Both the position numbers and the translations under genes were made by a program. Positions 44,259 through 51,551 of a stretch of DNA of 64,000 nt are shown here, one piece after another. How positions within the stretch are numbered: the first letter of the stretch is position 1; each line of letters opens with the position of its first letter. The stretch comes from Parabacteroides chongii. Its GTDB lineage: Bacteria; Bacteroidota; Bacteroidia; Bacteroidales; Tannerellaceae. The notes under the pieces are model-generated. The model ran no database searches. It was given only the letters and a program-made list of their open reading frames with translations, and was not told the origin of the DNA. The stretch lies in contig NZ_CP120849.1 in the NCBI RefSeq assembly GCF_029581355.1, positions 5,302,501 to 5,366,500 of the forward strand, written 5' to 3'.

Positions 44259-45116
44259 ATGAGCAAACTAACTATAGCAGGTATTCGTCGGGAAAATCAG
44301 TTTTCCCCTAATCATATCGGAAACGATGCCGCCATCTTTTCCCTCACAGTTCAGCATTTGCGCAATTTGGGATGCGAAGTAAACGAATACATAGAATCAG
44401 ACCTGATAGTCCGTGATTTTACCGAACCGGCTATTTTTAACATGGTAAGAAACTGGACTTCCATTCATAAGCTACAACAAATGGAAGACCAGGGTTATAC
44501 GGTTATCAACTCCGGCTATGGAATTGAAAATTGTACACGCGAGAAAATGACTCGCCTGTTAATGTCAAACAATATCTCACATCCGGCCAGCCTGATCCTT
44601 CCGACCGATGAAGACCCGACCGAAGCGCTTGAAAAGGCCGGATTTTTTAATAGCTGGATCAAACGGGGTGACTTTCACGCTATCCACAGGGAAGACGTCA
44701 CCTACGTCAGAAATCCGGAAGAAGCCAAAACGATACTGAAAGAATATGCTATCCGTGGCATCAAAACAGCCGTGATTAATGAACACCTCGTTGGTGACCT
44801 GGTTAAGTTTTACGGTGTGACCGGTACCGATTTCTTTTATTGGTTCTACCCGTCAAACCAACATCACAGTAAGTTCGGTTTAGAGCAAATAAACGGAACG
44901 GCCAAAGGCATTCCGTTTGACAGTCCAAAGCTGCAACAGCTTTGCAGCCAGGCCGCGGAAGTACTGAATATACATATTTACGGAGGCGACTGTATTATCT
45001 CCGACGACGGTTCGATCCGTCTGATAGACTTTAATGACTGGCCAAGCTTTGCTCCCTGTCGGGACGATGCTGCTCCCCACATTGCCCGCCGTATATATAA
45101 TTTAATCAGCAAATAA
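44259..45116 (+). CDS. ATP-grasp-like protein in the inositol cluster
   Basis: 285 residues. The C-terminal GGDCIISDDGSIRLIDFNDWPSFAPCRDDAAPHIA carries the Asp/Asn metal ligands of an ATP-grasp domain, and FNSWIKRGDFHAI with TAVINEHLVGDLVKFYGV is the central nucleotide-binding part. The N-terminal 90 residues fit a pre-ATP-grasp domain. It would ligate or phosphorylate an acceptor using ATP; inositol or its phosphate is a candidate substrate by context only. Its stop overlaps the next start by 1 nt. Confidence 0.72.
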   Translation: MSKLTIAGIRRENQFSPNHIGNDAAIFSLTVQHLRNLGCEVNEYIESDLIVRDFTEPAIFNMVRNWTSIHKLQQMEDQGYTVINSGYGIENCTREKMTRLLMSNNISHPASLILPTDEDPTEALEKAGFFNSWIKRGDFHAIHREDVTYVRNPEEAKTILKEYAIRGIKTAVINEHLVGDLVKFYGVTGTDFFYWFYPSNQHHSKFGLEQINGTAKGIPFDSPKLQQLCSQAAEVLNIHIYGGDCIISDDGSIRLIDFNDWPSFAPCRDDAAPHIARRIYNLISK

Positions 45117-46030
45117 TGGAAGAAACAACAAAGAGACCCAATATAGAATCTACTCTCAAATCTTTGGACACCGAAGAGTTCATCGATATTCATTTCTATC
45201 GCCCGATCGGTTACCGTTGGGCATTATTCTTTAATAAACTGGGAGTATCACCCAATGCGATCACAGTCGCCAGCATCTTTATCGGTATTGCAGCCGGTAT
45301 CTGTTTTTATTATCAGAGCCTGACTATTAATATCATAGGAATGCTGCTGCTTATTTGGGCAAACTCATACGACAGTGCTGACGGACAGCTGGCACGCATG
45401 ACCGGCAAAAAGACTCCCCTGGGACGTATCCTGGATGGGACAGCCGGTGACTGTTGGTTTATCGCCATCTACGCAGCCATCTGTCTTCGACTGACACCGG
45501 AATGGGGTATCTGGATCTGGATACTGGCAGCCACCACGGGTTTTTTCCATAGCAAACAAGCAGCGATGGCGGATTATTACCGGAACATCCATCTGCTCTT
45601 TCTGAAAGGAAAGGCTGGCAGCGAACTCTCCCACTCCCCTGTCCTGAAAGAGAAATACAAAACAATGAGCTGGAAAAAGGATTTCATCTACAAGCTTTTT
45701 GAAACATTTTATATCAACTATACAGTCGGACAGGAATCGCTGTCACCGAAGTTTCAGAAGATGATGCATGTGATCCGGACCAAATATCACGACGAAGCAC
45801 CGGAATGGTTCCGGAAAGCTTTCCGTGAAAAGAGCCTCCCGTTGATGAAGTATACCAATATGCTGTCATTCAATACACGTGTCATTGCTTTATTTGTCAG
45901 TCTTTTTATCGACATGCCGTGGTTATATTTCGTATTCGAAATGACGGTACTGAATATCATGCTGGCATATATGATCGTTACACACGAGCGCATCTGCACA
46001 GTATTCACCCAAGAGCTTGAATCAAAATAA
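45116..46030 (+). CDS. CDP-alcohol phosphatidyltransferase family protein
   Basis: 304 residues with about six transmembrane helices. The signature region reads DSADGQLAR, eight residues, then GRILDGTAGD (Asp86, Asp89, Gly90, Ala93-Arg94, Gly103, Asp107, Asp112). The canonical spacing is D-x3-D at the end; here it is D-x4-D, or else Asp112 is not the last catalytic Asp. A soluble segment of about 60 residues (GKAGSELSHSPVLKEK...) lies between helices. It probably joins a CDP-activated inositol or diacylglycerol with its partner. It overlaps both neighbours. Confidence 0.85.
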   Translation: MEETTKRPNIESTLKSLDTEEFIDIHFYRPIGYRWALFFNKLGVSPNAITVASIFIGIAAGICFYYQSLTINIIGMLLLIWANSYDSADGQLARMTGKKTPLGRILDGTAGDCWFIAIYAAICLRLTPEWGIWIWILAATTGFFHSKQAAMADYYRNIHLLFLKGKAGSELSHSPVLKEKYKTMSWKKDFIYKLFETFYINYTVGQESLSPKFQKMMHVIRTKYHDEAPEWFRKAFREKSLPLMKYTNMLSFNTRVIALFVSLFIDMPWLYFVFEMTVLNIMLAYMIVTHERICTVFTQELESK

Positions 46031-46760
46031 TAAATATATGTTCGAACCAGACAAGATAAAAGGAATCATATTCGATTACGGCGGCACCATCGACAGCAAT
46101 GGCATGCATTGGGCCGAAGTAATCTGGATGGCTTACCAGGCGGAAGAAGTTCCGGTCAGTAAAGAAACCTTCCGGAATGCCTATGTGCACGGCGAACGAA
46201 CGTTAGGTAAAAACCCTATCGTAAAGCCTCACCACACTTTCCTCGACATGCTGCGCCTGAAGACAGACATACAAATTGAATGGCTCAAAGCCGGCGACTT
46301 TATTCCGGAAGCTTACGCAACCTCCGGATTAAAACAACGGCTTGCCGACTGGTGTTATGCTTATGCACGAAAATCCATCGACACGGCACGTCCTATACTT
46401 GAAGCTTTATCACAAAAGTACCCGTTAATACTGGTTTCAAACTTCTATGGCAACATCGAATCGGTATTGAAGGACTTCCACCTGGACAGCTATTTCCAGT
46501 CGATTGTCGAATCGGCCGTAGTCGGTATCCGCAAACCCGATCCTGCCATATTCGGATTAGGAGTCAAAGAGTTATCGCTTCCGGCTGAAGAGATCGTCGT
46601 TATCGGCGATTCCTACGACAAAGATATTGTACCGGCCACTACTATCGGATGCAAAACAATCTGGTTGAAAAGCATCGGCTGGAGCGATTACGCGGGAAAT
46701 GAGACAGCAGATATTGTTATTTCTGACTTCAAAGAACTGGAACAAGTATTCGCCCTATAG
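46017..46760 (+). CDS. HAD-family hydrolase
   Basis: 247 residues (240 if the second ATG at 46038 is used; the first overlaps the previous gene by 14 nt). HAD motif I is FDYGGTID, motif II is LVSNFYGN, motif III is the Lys in IRKPDPAIF, and motif IV is VVIGDSYDKDI. The Gly-Gly in motif I replaces the usual DxDGT middle (DYGGT), as in many subfamily I phosphatases. It would remove phosphate from an inositol-containing intermediate in this cluster. It ends before a hairpin terminator. Confidence 0.88.
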   Translation: MNQNNKYMFEPDKIKGIIFDYGGTIDSNGMHWAEVIWMAYQAEEVPVSKETFRNAYVHGERTLGKNPIVKPHHTFLDMLRLKTDIQIEWLKAGDFIPEAYATSGLKQRLADWCYAYARKSIDTARPILEALSQKYPLILVSNFYGNIESVLKDFHLDSYFQSIVESAVVGIRKPDPAIFGLGVKELSLPAEEIVVIGDSYDKDIVPATTIGCKTIWLKSIGWSDYAGNETADIVISDFKELEQVFAL

Positions 46761-46810
46761 GTATTCTGACCATCAAAGGTTCAATCAGAACCTTTCAGAA
46801 AATAAAAGTC

Positions 46811-46845
46811 GCCCTATCTTTGCATATAAAAAAGATAGGGCTTTT
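46811..46845 (+). terminator. Terminator whose stem contains the next gene's promoter
   Basis: GCCCTATCTTT (46811-46821) pairs perfectly with AAAGATAGGGC (46831-46841) around a 9-nt loop, followed by TTTTATT. The left arm contains TATCTTTG (46815-46822), a perfect -7 element for the metallophosphatase gene at 46849. Confidence 0.8.
46815..46822 (+). promoter_or_regulatory. -7 element inside the terminator stem
   Basis: TATCTTTG would start transcription in or near the terminator loop (about 46829), so the new mRNA carries only the right arm and escapes the hairpin. Confidence 0.55.
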
Positions 46846-46848
46846 ATT

Positions 46849-47652
46849 ATGTTAAAAAAATACGTATTATTACTGTTCGCTGTACTCACTTCGTGTAACC
46901 TGATAGACTACCATCCCTACGATGGCAGGTTGACCATTCCCGAACGTAACATCAATAATCAAAATATATCGCTAATCGAGACAACTACAAAAGAGAAAGA
47001 CACCATACGTTTCGTATTGACAGGTGATACACAACGCAATTACGATGAAACTGAAGATTTTGTAAAACATATCAATGCCCAAAAAGATTACATTGATTTT
47101 ATCATTCACGGAGGAGACTATACCGAATTCGGGATGAAAAAGGAATATGAATGGACTATTGATATCCTATCCAAACTCAATACCCCTTATGTCGGATTGA
47201 TTGGAAACCATGATGTAATAGGCAATGGAGACCAGGTTTTCCATAAATTATTCGGGGAAGAAAACTTTTCCTTCATCGTAAGGGATGTCAAATTCGTTTG
47301 TCTCAACACCAATGCTATCGAATACGACTACTCCCATCCTGTCCCCGATTTCAAATTTCTTAAAAAAGAGCTACAGGATAGTTCGCGTCCGTATCGTCGT
47401 ACAGTCGTAGCCATGCATGCGCGTCCAGGAAGTGAACAATTTGACAATAACGTAAAAGATGTATTCCAATTATACATCCGTGAATTTCCATCGTTAATGT
47501 TTTGCTTAAATGCACATGACCATAACCTACAAATAGAAGACCTGTTTAACGATGGAATTATCTATTATGGTTGCAGTAATATAGCTAAACGAAACTACCT
47601 ATTATTTACCCTAACTCCTGACAACTACACGTATGAAGTTATCAATTTTTAA
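46849..47652 (+). CDS. Calcineurin-like metallophosphatase lipoprotein
   Basis: 267 residues from ATG 46849; the frame is open from 46699, but that region overlaps the previous gene and the terminator. The signal ends in a lipobox (AVLTSCNL, Cys15). Metallophosphatase motifs follow: VLTGDTQ, IIHGGDYTEFG, IGNHDVIG, VAMHARPG and NAHDHN in place of the usual GHxH. It is a surface or periplasmic lipoprotein; substrate unknown. It overlaps the next gene by 20 nt. Confidence 0.85.
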   Translation: MLKKYVLLLFAVLTSCNLIDYHPYDGRLTIPERNINNQNISLIETTTKEKDTIRFVLTGDTQRNYDETEDFVKHINAQKDYIDFIIHGGDYTEFGMKKEYEWTIDILSKLNTPYVGLIGNHDVIGNGDQVFHKLFGEENFSFIVRDVKFVCLNTNAIEYDYSHPVPDFKFLKKELQDSSRPYRRTVVAMHARPGSEQFDNNVKDVFQLYIREFPSLMFCLNAHDHNLQIEDLFNDGIIYYGCSNIAKRNYLLFTLTPDNYTYEVINF

Positions 47653-48277
47653 ATGGATGATCCTGTTTCTCTCTTTGACAAGTACCCTACAAGCTCAAAC
47701 GGAAAGAGAAATAGATGAGGTGCGATATAAAAAACGTGTAGAAAAATACATTTCCCGATGGAATAAGCTGATTCCACGCTACAGCAAACTCCAATATGCC
47801 GGTTCCATGGGAATGCTTTCACTCGGAACCGGTTGGAATTATTATCGCAATCACTGGGAAACAGATGTATATTTGGGAATAGTTCCCCGTAATTCAGACC
47901 GCCATGCAATGGCAACCCTTACGCTCAAACAGAATTATTACCCCTGGAATATCCATATCACCGACAAGTTGTCTTTCGAACCTCTTGCCTGCGGTATCTA
48001 CATCAATACACTTTTGGATCAAGACTTTTGGGGTAAGCAACCGGACAAGTATCCACAAGGTTATTACTGGTTTTCGACACGCATCCGTACGCATGTGTTC
48101 ATAGGAGAACGATTCACTTTAAAATTGAATACACAAAAGAGCTGGCATAAATCCATTTCGTTCTTTTACGAACTCAGCACTTGCGACCTATACCTGATAA
48201 ACAAAATCGGGAATCGTTATCTGAAACCCAAAGACTACCTGAGTCTTTCGTTCGGCCTCAAACTGCAAATTCTATAA
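47633..48277 (+). CDS. Hypothetical outer-membrane barrel-like protein
   Basis: 214 residues with a signal peptide (1-21, ending STLQAQ). After a basic helical stretch (about 24-50) come beta strands with alternating aromatic residues, ending with SLSFGLKLQIL, which resembles an outer-membrane insertion signal. The family is not recognised. Coupled to the metallophosphatase by a 20-nt overlap, it may anchor or assist that enzyme. Confidence 0.65.
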   Translation: MKLSIFKWMILFLSLTSTLQAQTEREIDEVRYKKRVEKYISRWNKLIPRYSKLQYAGSMGMLSLGTGWNYYRNHWETDVYLGIVPRNSDRHAMATLTLKQNYYPWNIHITDKLSFEPLACGIYINTLLDQDFWGKQPDKYPQGYYWFSTRIRTHVFIGERFTLKLNTQKSWHKSISFFYELSTCDLYLINKIGNRYLKPKDYLSLSFGLKLQIL

Positions 48278-48282
48278 AGCGC

Positions 48283-48320
48283 AAAACAGGAGGTATATTC
48301 AAGATAACCTCCTGTTTTCT
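48283..48320. terminator. Bidirectional terminator
   Basis: AAAACAGGAGGT (48283-48294) pairs perfectly with ACCTCCTGTTTT (48307-48318). It lies between convergent genes. Confidence 0.85.
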
Positions 48321-48360
48321 AATAAACTACATAAAACACTTAAAAGAACAAACTTCTATT

Positions 48361-48999
48361 TTAGAATGCAACACCGAAGCGTACGCCCCAGTTATTTATT
48401 CCGTCCATGGAATAAGTCAGGACTTTGCTTTTGTTTGTTGCATAGTTGTAATAAGCGGCTACGTGCAAACCGAATTTCTTTTCCGGAGTAAAGAAAATAT
48501 TCATACCGATTTCAGGAGCTACATAGAAACCCCACTGGCGGTCGTATACTTTCATTACATTCATATAAGTCGACATTTCGCTGTATTCAGTACCCAATTT
48601 AGCTGATACATAAGGTTCGAACTGACCTTCACGTGTAAAGCTATAACGGAATGCTGCACCAAAAGGCAACTGGAATAAGGAATGTTGCTGATCGGATGTG
48701 ATAGCAGAAGTTTCGCCTACATTGAGTGTCTGACGGTCGATGTATTTATTATTCGTGTGATAAGAAATAAATGCACCTACTGCAAAATTAGGAACTACAT
48801 AATAACCGGCTTCACCGTGAGCACCCCAACCGCTTGTCTTGTCGGCAAAGCTATTGCCGAACGGAGTGTTAATATCCCAGTCGATATTGAAATACATATT
48901 GTTTACAACCTGGGCGCCAGCCAGTGAGGGCATCGCTAAACAGGCGATAAGTAAAGCGACTAATTTTATTGATTTATTTATCTTTTTCATAAGACTCAA
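48361..48999 (-). CDS. Outer-membrane beta-barrel protein (small)
   Basis: 212 residues with a signal peptide (about 1-29, ending LAGAQ). The barrel region has eight or so strands in the style of the OmpX/PF13505 group (GWGAHGEAGYYVVPNFAVGAFISYHTN, LPFGAAFRYSFTREGQFEPYVSAKLGTEYSE) and ends in RFGVAF with terminal Phe. The function is unknown; probably a small monomeric barrel. It lies 21 nt downstream of the DUF4136-like gene. Confidence 0.8.
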   Translation of the reverse strand: MSLMKKINKSIKLVALLIACLAMPSLAGAQVVNNMYFNIDWDINTPFGNSFADKTSGWGAHGEAGYYVVPNFAVGAFISYHTNNKYIDRQTLNVGETSAITSDQQHSLFQLPFGAAFRYSFTREGQFEPYVSAKLGTEYSEMSTYMNVMKVYDRQWGFYVAPEIGMNIFFTPEKKFGLHVAAYYNYATNKSKVLTYSMDGINNWGVRFGVAF

Positions 49000-49020
49000 A
49001 TTTTACTGATTCGCGTTTAA

Positions 49021-49692
49021 TTATTTCCTGAGGTATGGTGATTGAACAAATGCCTGATCGACTGCACGGATTGACAACTGAGTGTCGACCTTATCAGAAC
49101 CGGACAATAATCCAGCCATGTAAGCAGTCCAGACAACCGGCAGTTTAGTATCAGCTTTTGGAGTCGGAGCTTTCAGATCAACCATTTCAGCAAGCAGTGA
49201 ACCTACGCTATAGCTGTAAACCACCGGGTACGGATAATACCAATCGTGCCAGTCATATCCCCATGTCGGCCCCCATCCTGGTCTCCAATAATTCGGTGTC
49301 CAATAACCTGGGTAACCCCACCACCAGTAGTTATTATTATAATCATTATACCAGTTTGTAAAATAATTTACATTTTCTACAAAAGAAACCTGCAGACCCA
49401 GATCTGCGTCTTCTTTATCCATTGTGCGTGTATAACCACGACTTTCCATATTGCCGATCACTGTAGAAATAATATTGTCAGCTTCTGATGCTGTCCAGTA
49501 CTGAGGTTTTTCACTACTACCGATTACCAGCACGCTGTCAGGTACATAGAATGTAGTGAACGATTTAAAATCCGTTTTGCTATCATGGTTTGTGTACACC
49601 ACGAAATCATTATCCAGCTTTGACATATCCGGATCTTTCTGACAGGATGCCAGTAAAAGGATCAACAAGAAAAAAGGAATAATCTTTTTCAT
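49021..49692 (-). CDS. DUF4136-type lipoprotein
   Basis: 223 residues. Lipobox LLLASCQKD (Cys17). The DUF4136 domain runs from about 40 to 220 (DFKSFTTFYVPDSV at the start, NIISTVIGNMESRGYTRTMDKEDADLGLQVSFV in the middle). A striking Trp/Tyr/Pro-rich insert occupies about 118-157 (NYWWWGYPGYWTPNYWRPGW). Function unknown. It precedes the barrel gene on the same strand. Confidence 0.8.
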   Translation of the reverse strand: MKKIIPFFLLILLLASCQKDPDMSKLDNDFVVYTNHDSKTDFKSFTTFYVPDSVLVIGSSEKPQYWTASEADNIISTVIGNMESRGYTRTMDKEDADLGLQVSFVENVNYFTNWYNDYNNNYWWWGYPGYWTPNYWRPGWGPTWGYDWHDWYYPYPVVYSYSVGSLLAEMVDLKAPTPKADTKLPVVWTAYMAGLLSGSDKVDTQLSIRAVDQAFVQSPYLRK

Positions 49693-49893
49693 CTCATTTT
49701 AACGTTTAAAACAGTTTATACTATTATTTGTGCTTATATATAAGTTATCCATGAAACAGCAAATACTAAAAAAAGGTTCTCTTTGATGTTATTTTGGCTG
49801 TGTTAATTAACTTCTTGTAAGACTTCAAAATGCTTATAAACGATAGTTAAACGAGATAGATTTTTTACGGAAAAGAAAAGATCAGGTAAGGAA

Positions 49894-49976
49894 CGCAGAC
49901 GACGCAGAAAACGCAGACTTTCGCAGACTTTTTAATTATTTATCTGCGTGAATCTGCGTTATCTGCGTCGTCTGCG
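49894..49976. repeat. Symmetric CGCAGA / TCTGCG inverted array
   Basis: CGCAGA occurs at 49894, 49903, 49912 and 49922 (steps 9, 9, 10). TCTGCG occurs at 49943, 49953, 49962 and 49971 (steps 10, 9, 9), a mirror image. The two arms form an imperfect stem of about 35 bp around an AT loop. It lies in the 306-bp gap between the DUF4136 gene and the OmpA-like gene. The remainder of the gap (49693-49890) shows nothing coding. Confidence 0.8.
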
Positions 49977-49998
49977 TACGGTAATAGCGTGTTTCAGC

Positions 49999-50679
49999 TT
50001 ACCTTAAAGTACCCTGCTGTGCATCCTGTATCATCTTTTCGTTGGCAAGGATCAGGATTTCTACGCGACGGTTCAGTGCACGTCCTTCCGGCGTATCGTT
50101 GCTGGCAACAGGATCATGAACGCCTTTACCTTCATATTCCATACGACGTCCGCTTACACCCTGGTCGACCATCATATAGTCGTATACGCTTTTGGCACGT
50201 TTTTCAGACAAGGTCTGATTATAGTCTACCTTACCCGTATTGTCGGTATAGCCAACGATCTTGATGTCGGTATCCGGATTTTCATTCAAGCTGACAGCCA
50301 GTTTACGCAATGCACTGCGTGAAGCGTCACTCAATGTACTTGAGTTGGTTGCAAACAAAATACCTGAATCGAAAGTCACTTTCAGAGCCTCACCGTTATT
50401 GATTGTTTCAACAGTGGTTTCGGGTGGCAAAGTAGCTTCCAGTTCTTTCTTCTGTTTGTCCATCTTCTTACCGATCAAGGCTCCGGCTGTACCGCCTACG
50501 GCAGCTCCGATAACAGCACCTAATGCCGTGTTACCTGCCAACGCACCGATACCGGCTCCGGCAGCAGCACCGCCACCTACACCTATCGCAGTTCCCTTTG
50601 CTGTGTTATTCCATGTTCCACAACTCGTAAATACTACCGCCATACATAACAGTATGGATAATAACTTAAAATGTTTCAT
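49999..50679 (-). CDS. OmpA-family lipoprotein with glycine-zipper segment
   Basis: 226 residues. Lipobox VVFTSCGTW (Cys20). A glycine-zipper region (about 29-68, IGVGGGAAAGAGIGALAGNTALG and after) is followed by a C-terminal OmpA peptidoglycan-binding domain (about 105-215, SDASRSALRKLAVSLNENPDTDIKIVGYTDNTGKVDYNQTLSEKRAKSV). This is the YiaD type. It probably links the outer membrane to the cell wall. Confidence 0.92.
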   Translation of the reverse strand: MKHFKLLSILLCMAVVFTSCGTWNNTAKGTAIGVGGGAAAGAGIGALAGNTALGAVIGAAVGGTAGALIGKKMDKQKKELEATLPPETTVETINNGEALKVTFDSGILFATNSSTLSDASRSALRKLAVSLNENPDTDIKIVGYTDNTGKVDYNQTLSEKRAKSVYDYMMVDQGVSGRRMEYEGKGVHDPVASNDTPEGRALNRRVEILILANEKMIQDAQQGTLR

Positions 50680-50721
50680 CTTTTTGCTCTTTTATAAACT
50701 TTATATGAATATAACAGTTTA

Positions 50722-51048
50722 TCAATCGAACATGTTGATAGAATCGCAATATTCAAGTTCTCCCTGCACAATAAAACCGATTGCTTCGGGATCGAATTTA
50801 CCGACACCATCCTTTTGCGCATTCTTCACTACATATTCAATCAATTCATCTTCATCTATTTCCACATCGACATCATCGTCTGCATCATCGTTCAGATAAC
50901 CGCGTGATTCATAGAAATCGTAGATCAGGTCTACAATATAGTTAATATCGTCATTACTGAATTTGCCTTTCAATTCCTGGGGAAGATAGTTCTGAATAAA
51001 TTTTACAGATTCGTCTTCATCGTAAATTAAATCGTCTTTGTCGCTCAT
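50722..51048 (-). CDS. Small acidic conserved protein
   Basis: 108 residues, very acidic (a run such as DDADDDVDVEIDEDELIEY at about 76-94), no cysteine cluster, no signal peptide. Likely a helical cytoplasmic protein. I do not recognise the family; similar small acidic proteins are common in Bacteroidales. It has a perfect -7 element at 51082-51089 and lies between the OmpA-like and DUF6565-like genes. Confidence 0.75.
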   Translation of the reverse strand: MSDKDDLIYDEDESVKFIQNYLPQELKGKFSNDDINYIVDLIYDFYESRGYLNDDADDDVDVEIDEDELIEYVVKNAQKDGVGKFDPEAIGFIVQGELEYCDSINMFD

Positions 51049-51081
51049 AACTTTTTCAGTTTAATTGGTTACATACTCATG

Positions 51082-51089
51082 CAAAGATA
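51082..51089 (-). promoter_or_regulatory. -7 element of the acidic protein gene
   Basis: CAAAGATA reads TATCTTTG on the minus strand, 34 nt upstream of the start. Confidence 0.5.
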
Positions 51090-51121
51090 AGTATCTTTTA
51101 TTTATTTGTAAAACGAATAAA

Positions 51122-51463
51122 TTATTTAAATACAGATCTTACTGCATTATCTCCTTCTTTCAGAATGTTGTCGATAATGCCGTGTTTTGTCTGGATCGTC
51201 AGATAAATGGCTTTCAACTTCGTAATGCCGATCATCTCATCCGTAGATAGTTCGGAACTGTACTTGTCATATTTCGTTTCTGCAAATTCGACATACTTCT
51301 TTTCCAACTCTTTCCAGTCATCTTCCGAATACTTATCTTCATTCGCCTGTACCTTCTCTACGAATTTTGTAAAGTCCTTTATATATGAATCTTTCGATTC
51401 CCCACAACTGCTCATGACAAAAAGAGCCGTCGCTGCAAACATCATCATTAAAAACCTTTTCAT
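51122..51463 (-). CDS. Small helical lipoprotein (DUF6565-like)
   Basis: 113 residues. Lipobox FVMSSCGES (Cys20) follows a 19-residue signal. The mature part is charged and helical (YIKDFTKFVEKVQANEDKYSEDDWKELEKKYVEF), consistent with the DUF6565 group of Bacteroidales lipoproteins. Function unknown. A -7 element is at 51491-51498. Confidence 0.75.
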   Translation of the reverse strand: MKRFLMMMFAATALFVMSSCGESKDSYIKDFTKFVEKVQANEDKYSEDDWKELEKKYVEFAETKYDKYSSELSTDEMIGITKLKAIYLTIQTKHGIIDNILKEGDNAVRSVFK

Positions 51464-51490
51464 ATCTTTTCCTTTTTAGATTAATTCCAA

Positions 51491-51498
51491 CAAAAGTA
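51491..51498 (-). promoter_or_regulatory. -7 element of the small lipoprotein gene
   Basis: CAAAAGTA reads TACTTTTG on the minus strand, 28 nt upstream of the start codon. Confidence 0.5.
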
Positions 51499-51551
51499 AA
51501 CAAAAAAAGAGGATCTGCACTGTCCGGCAGAATGAAACTGCCGGGCAGGTA

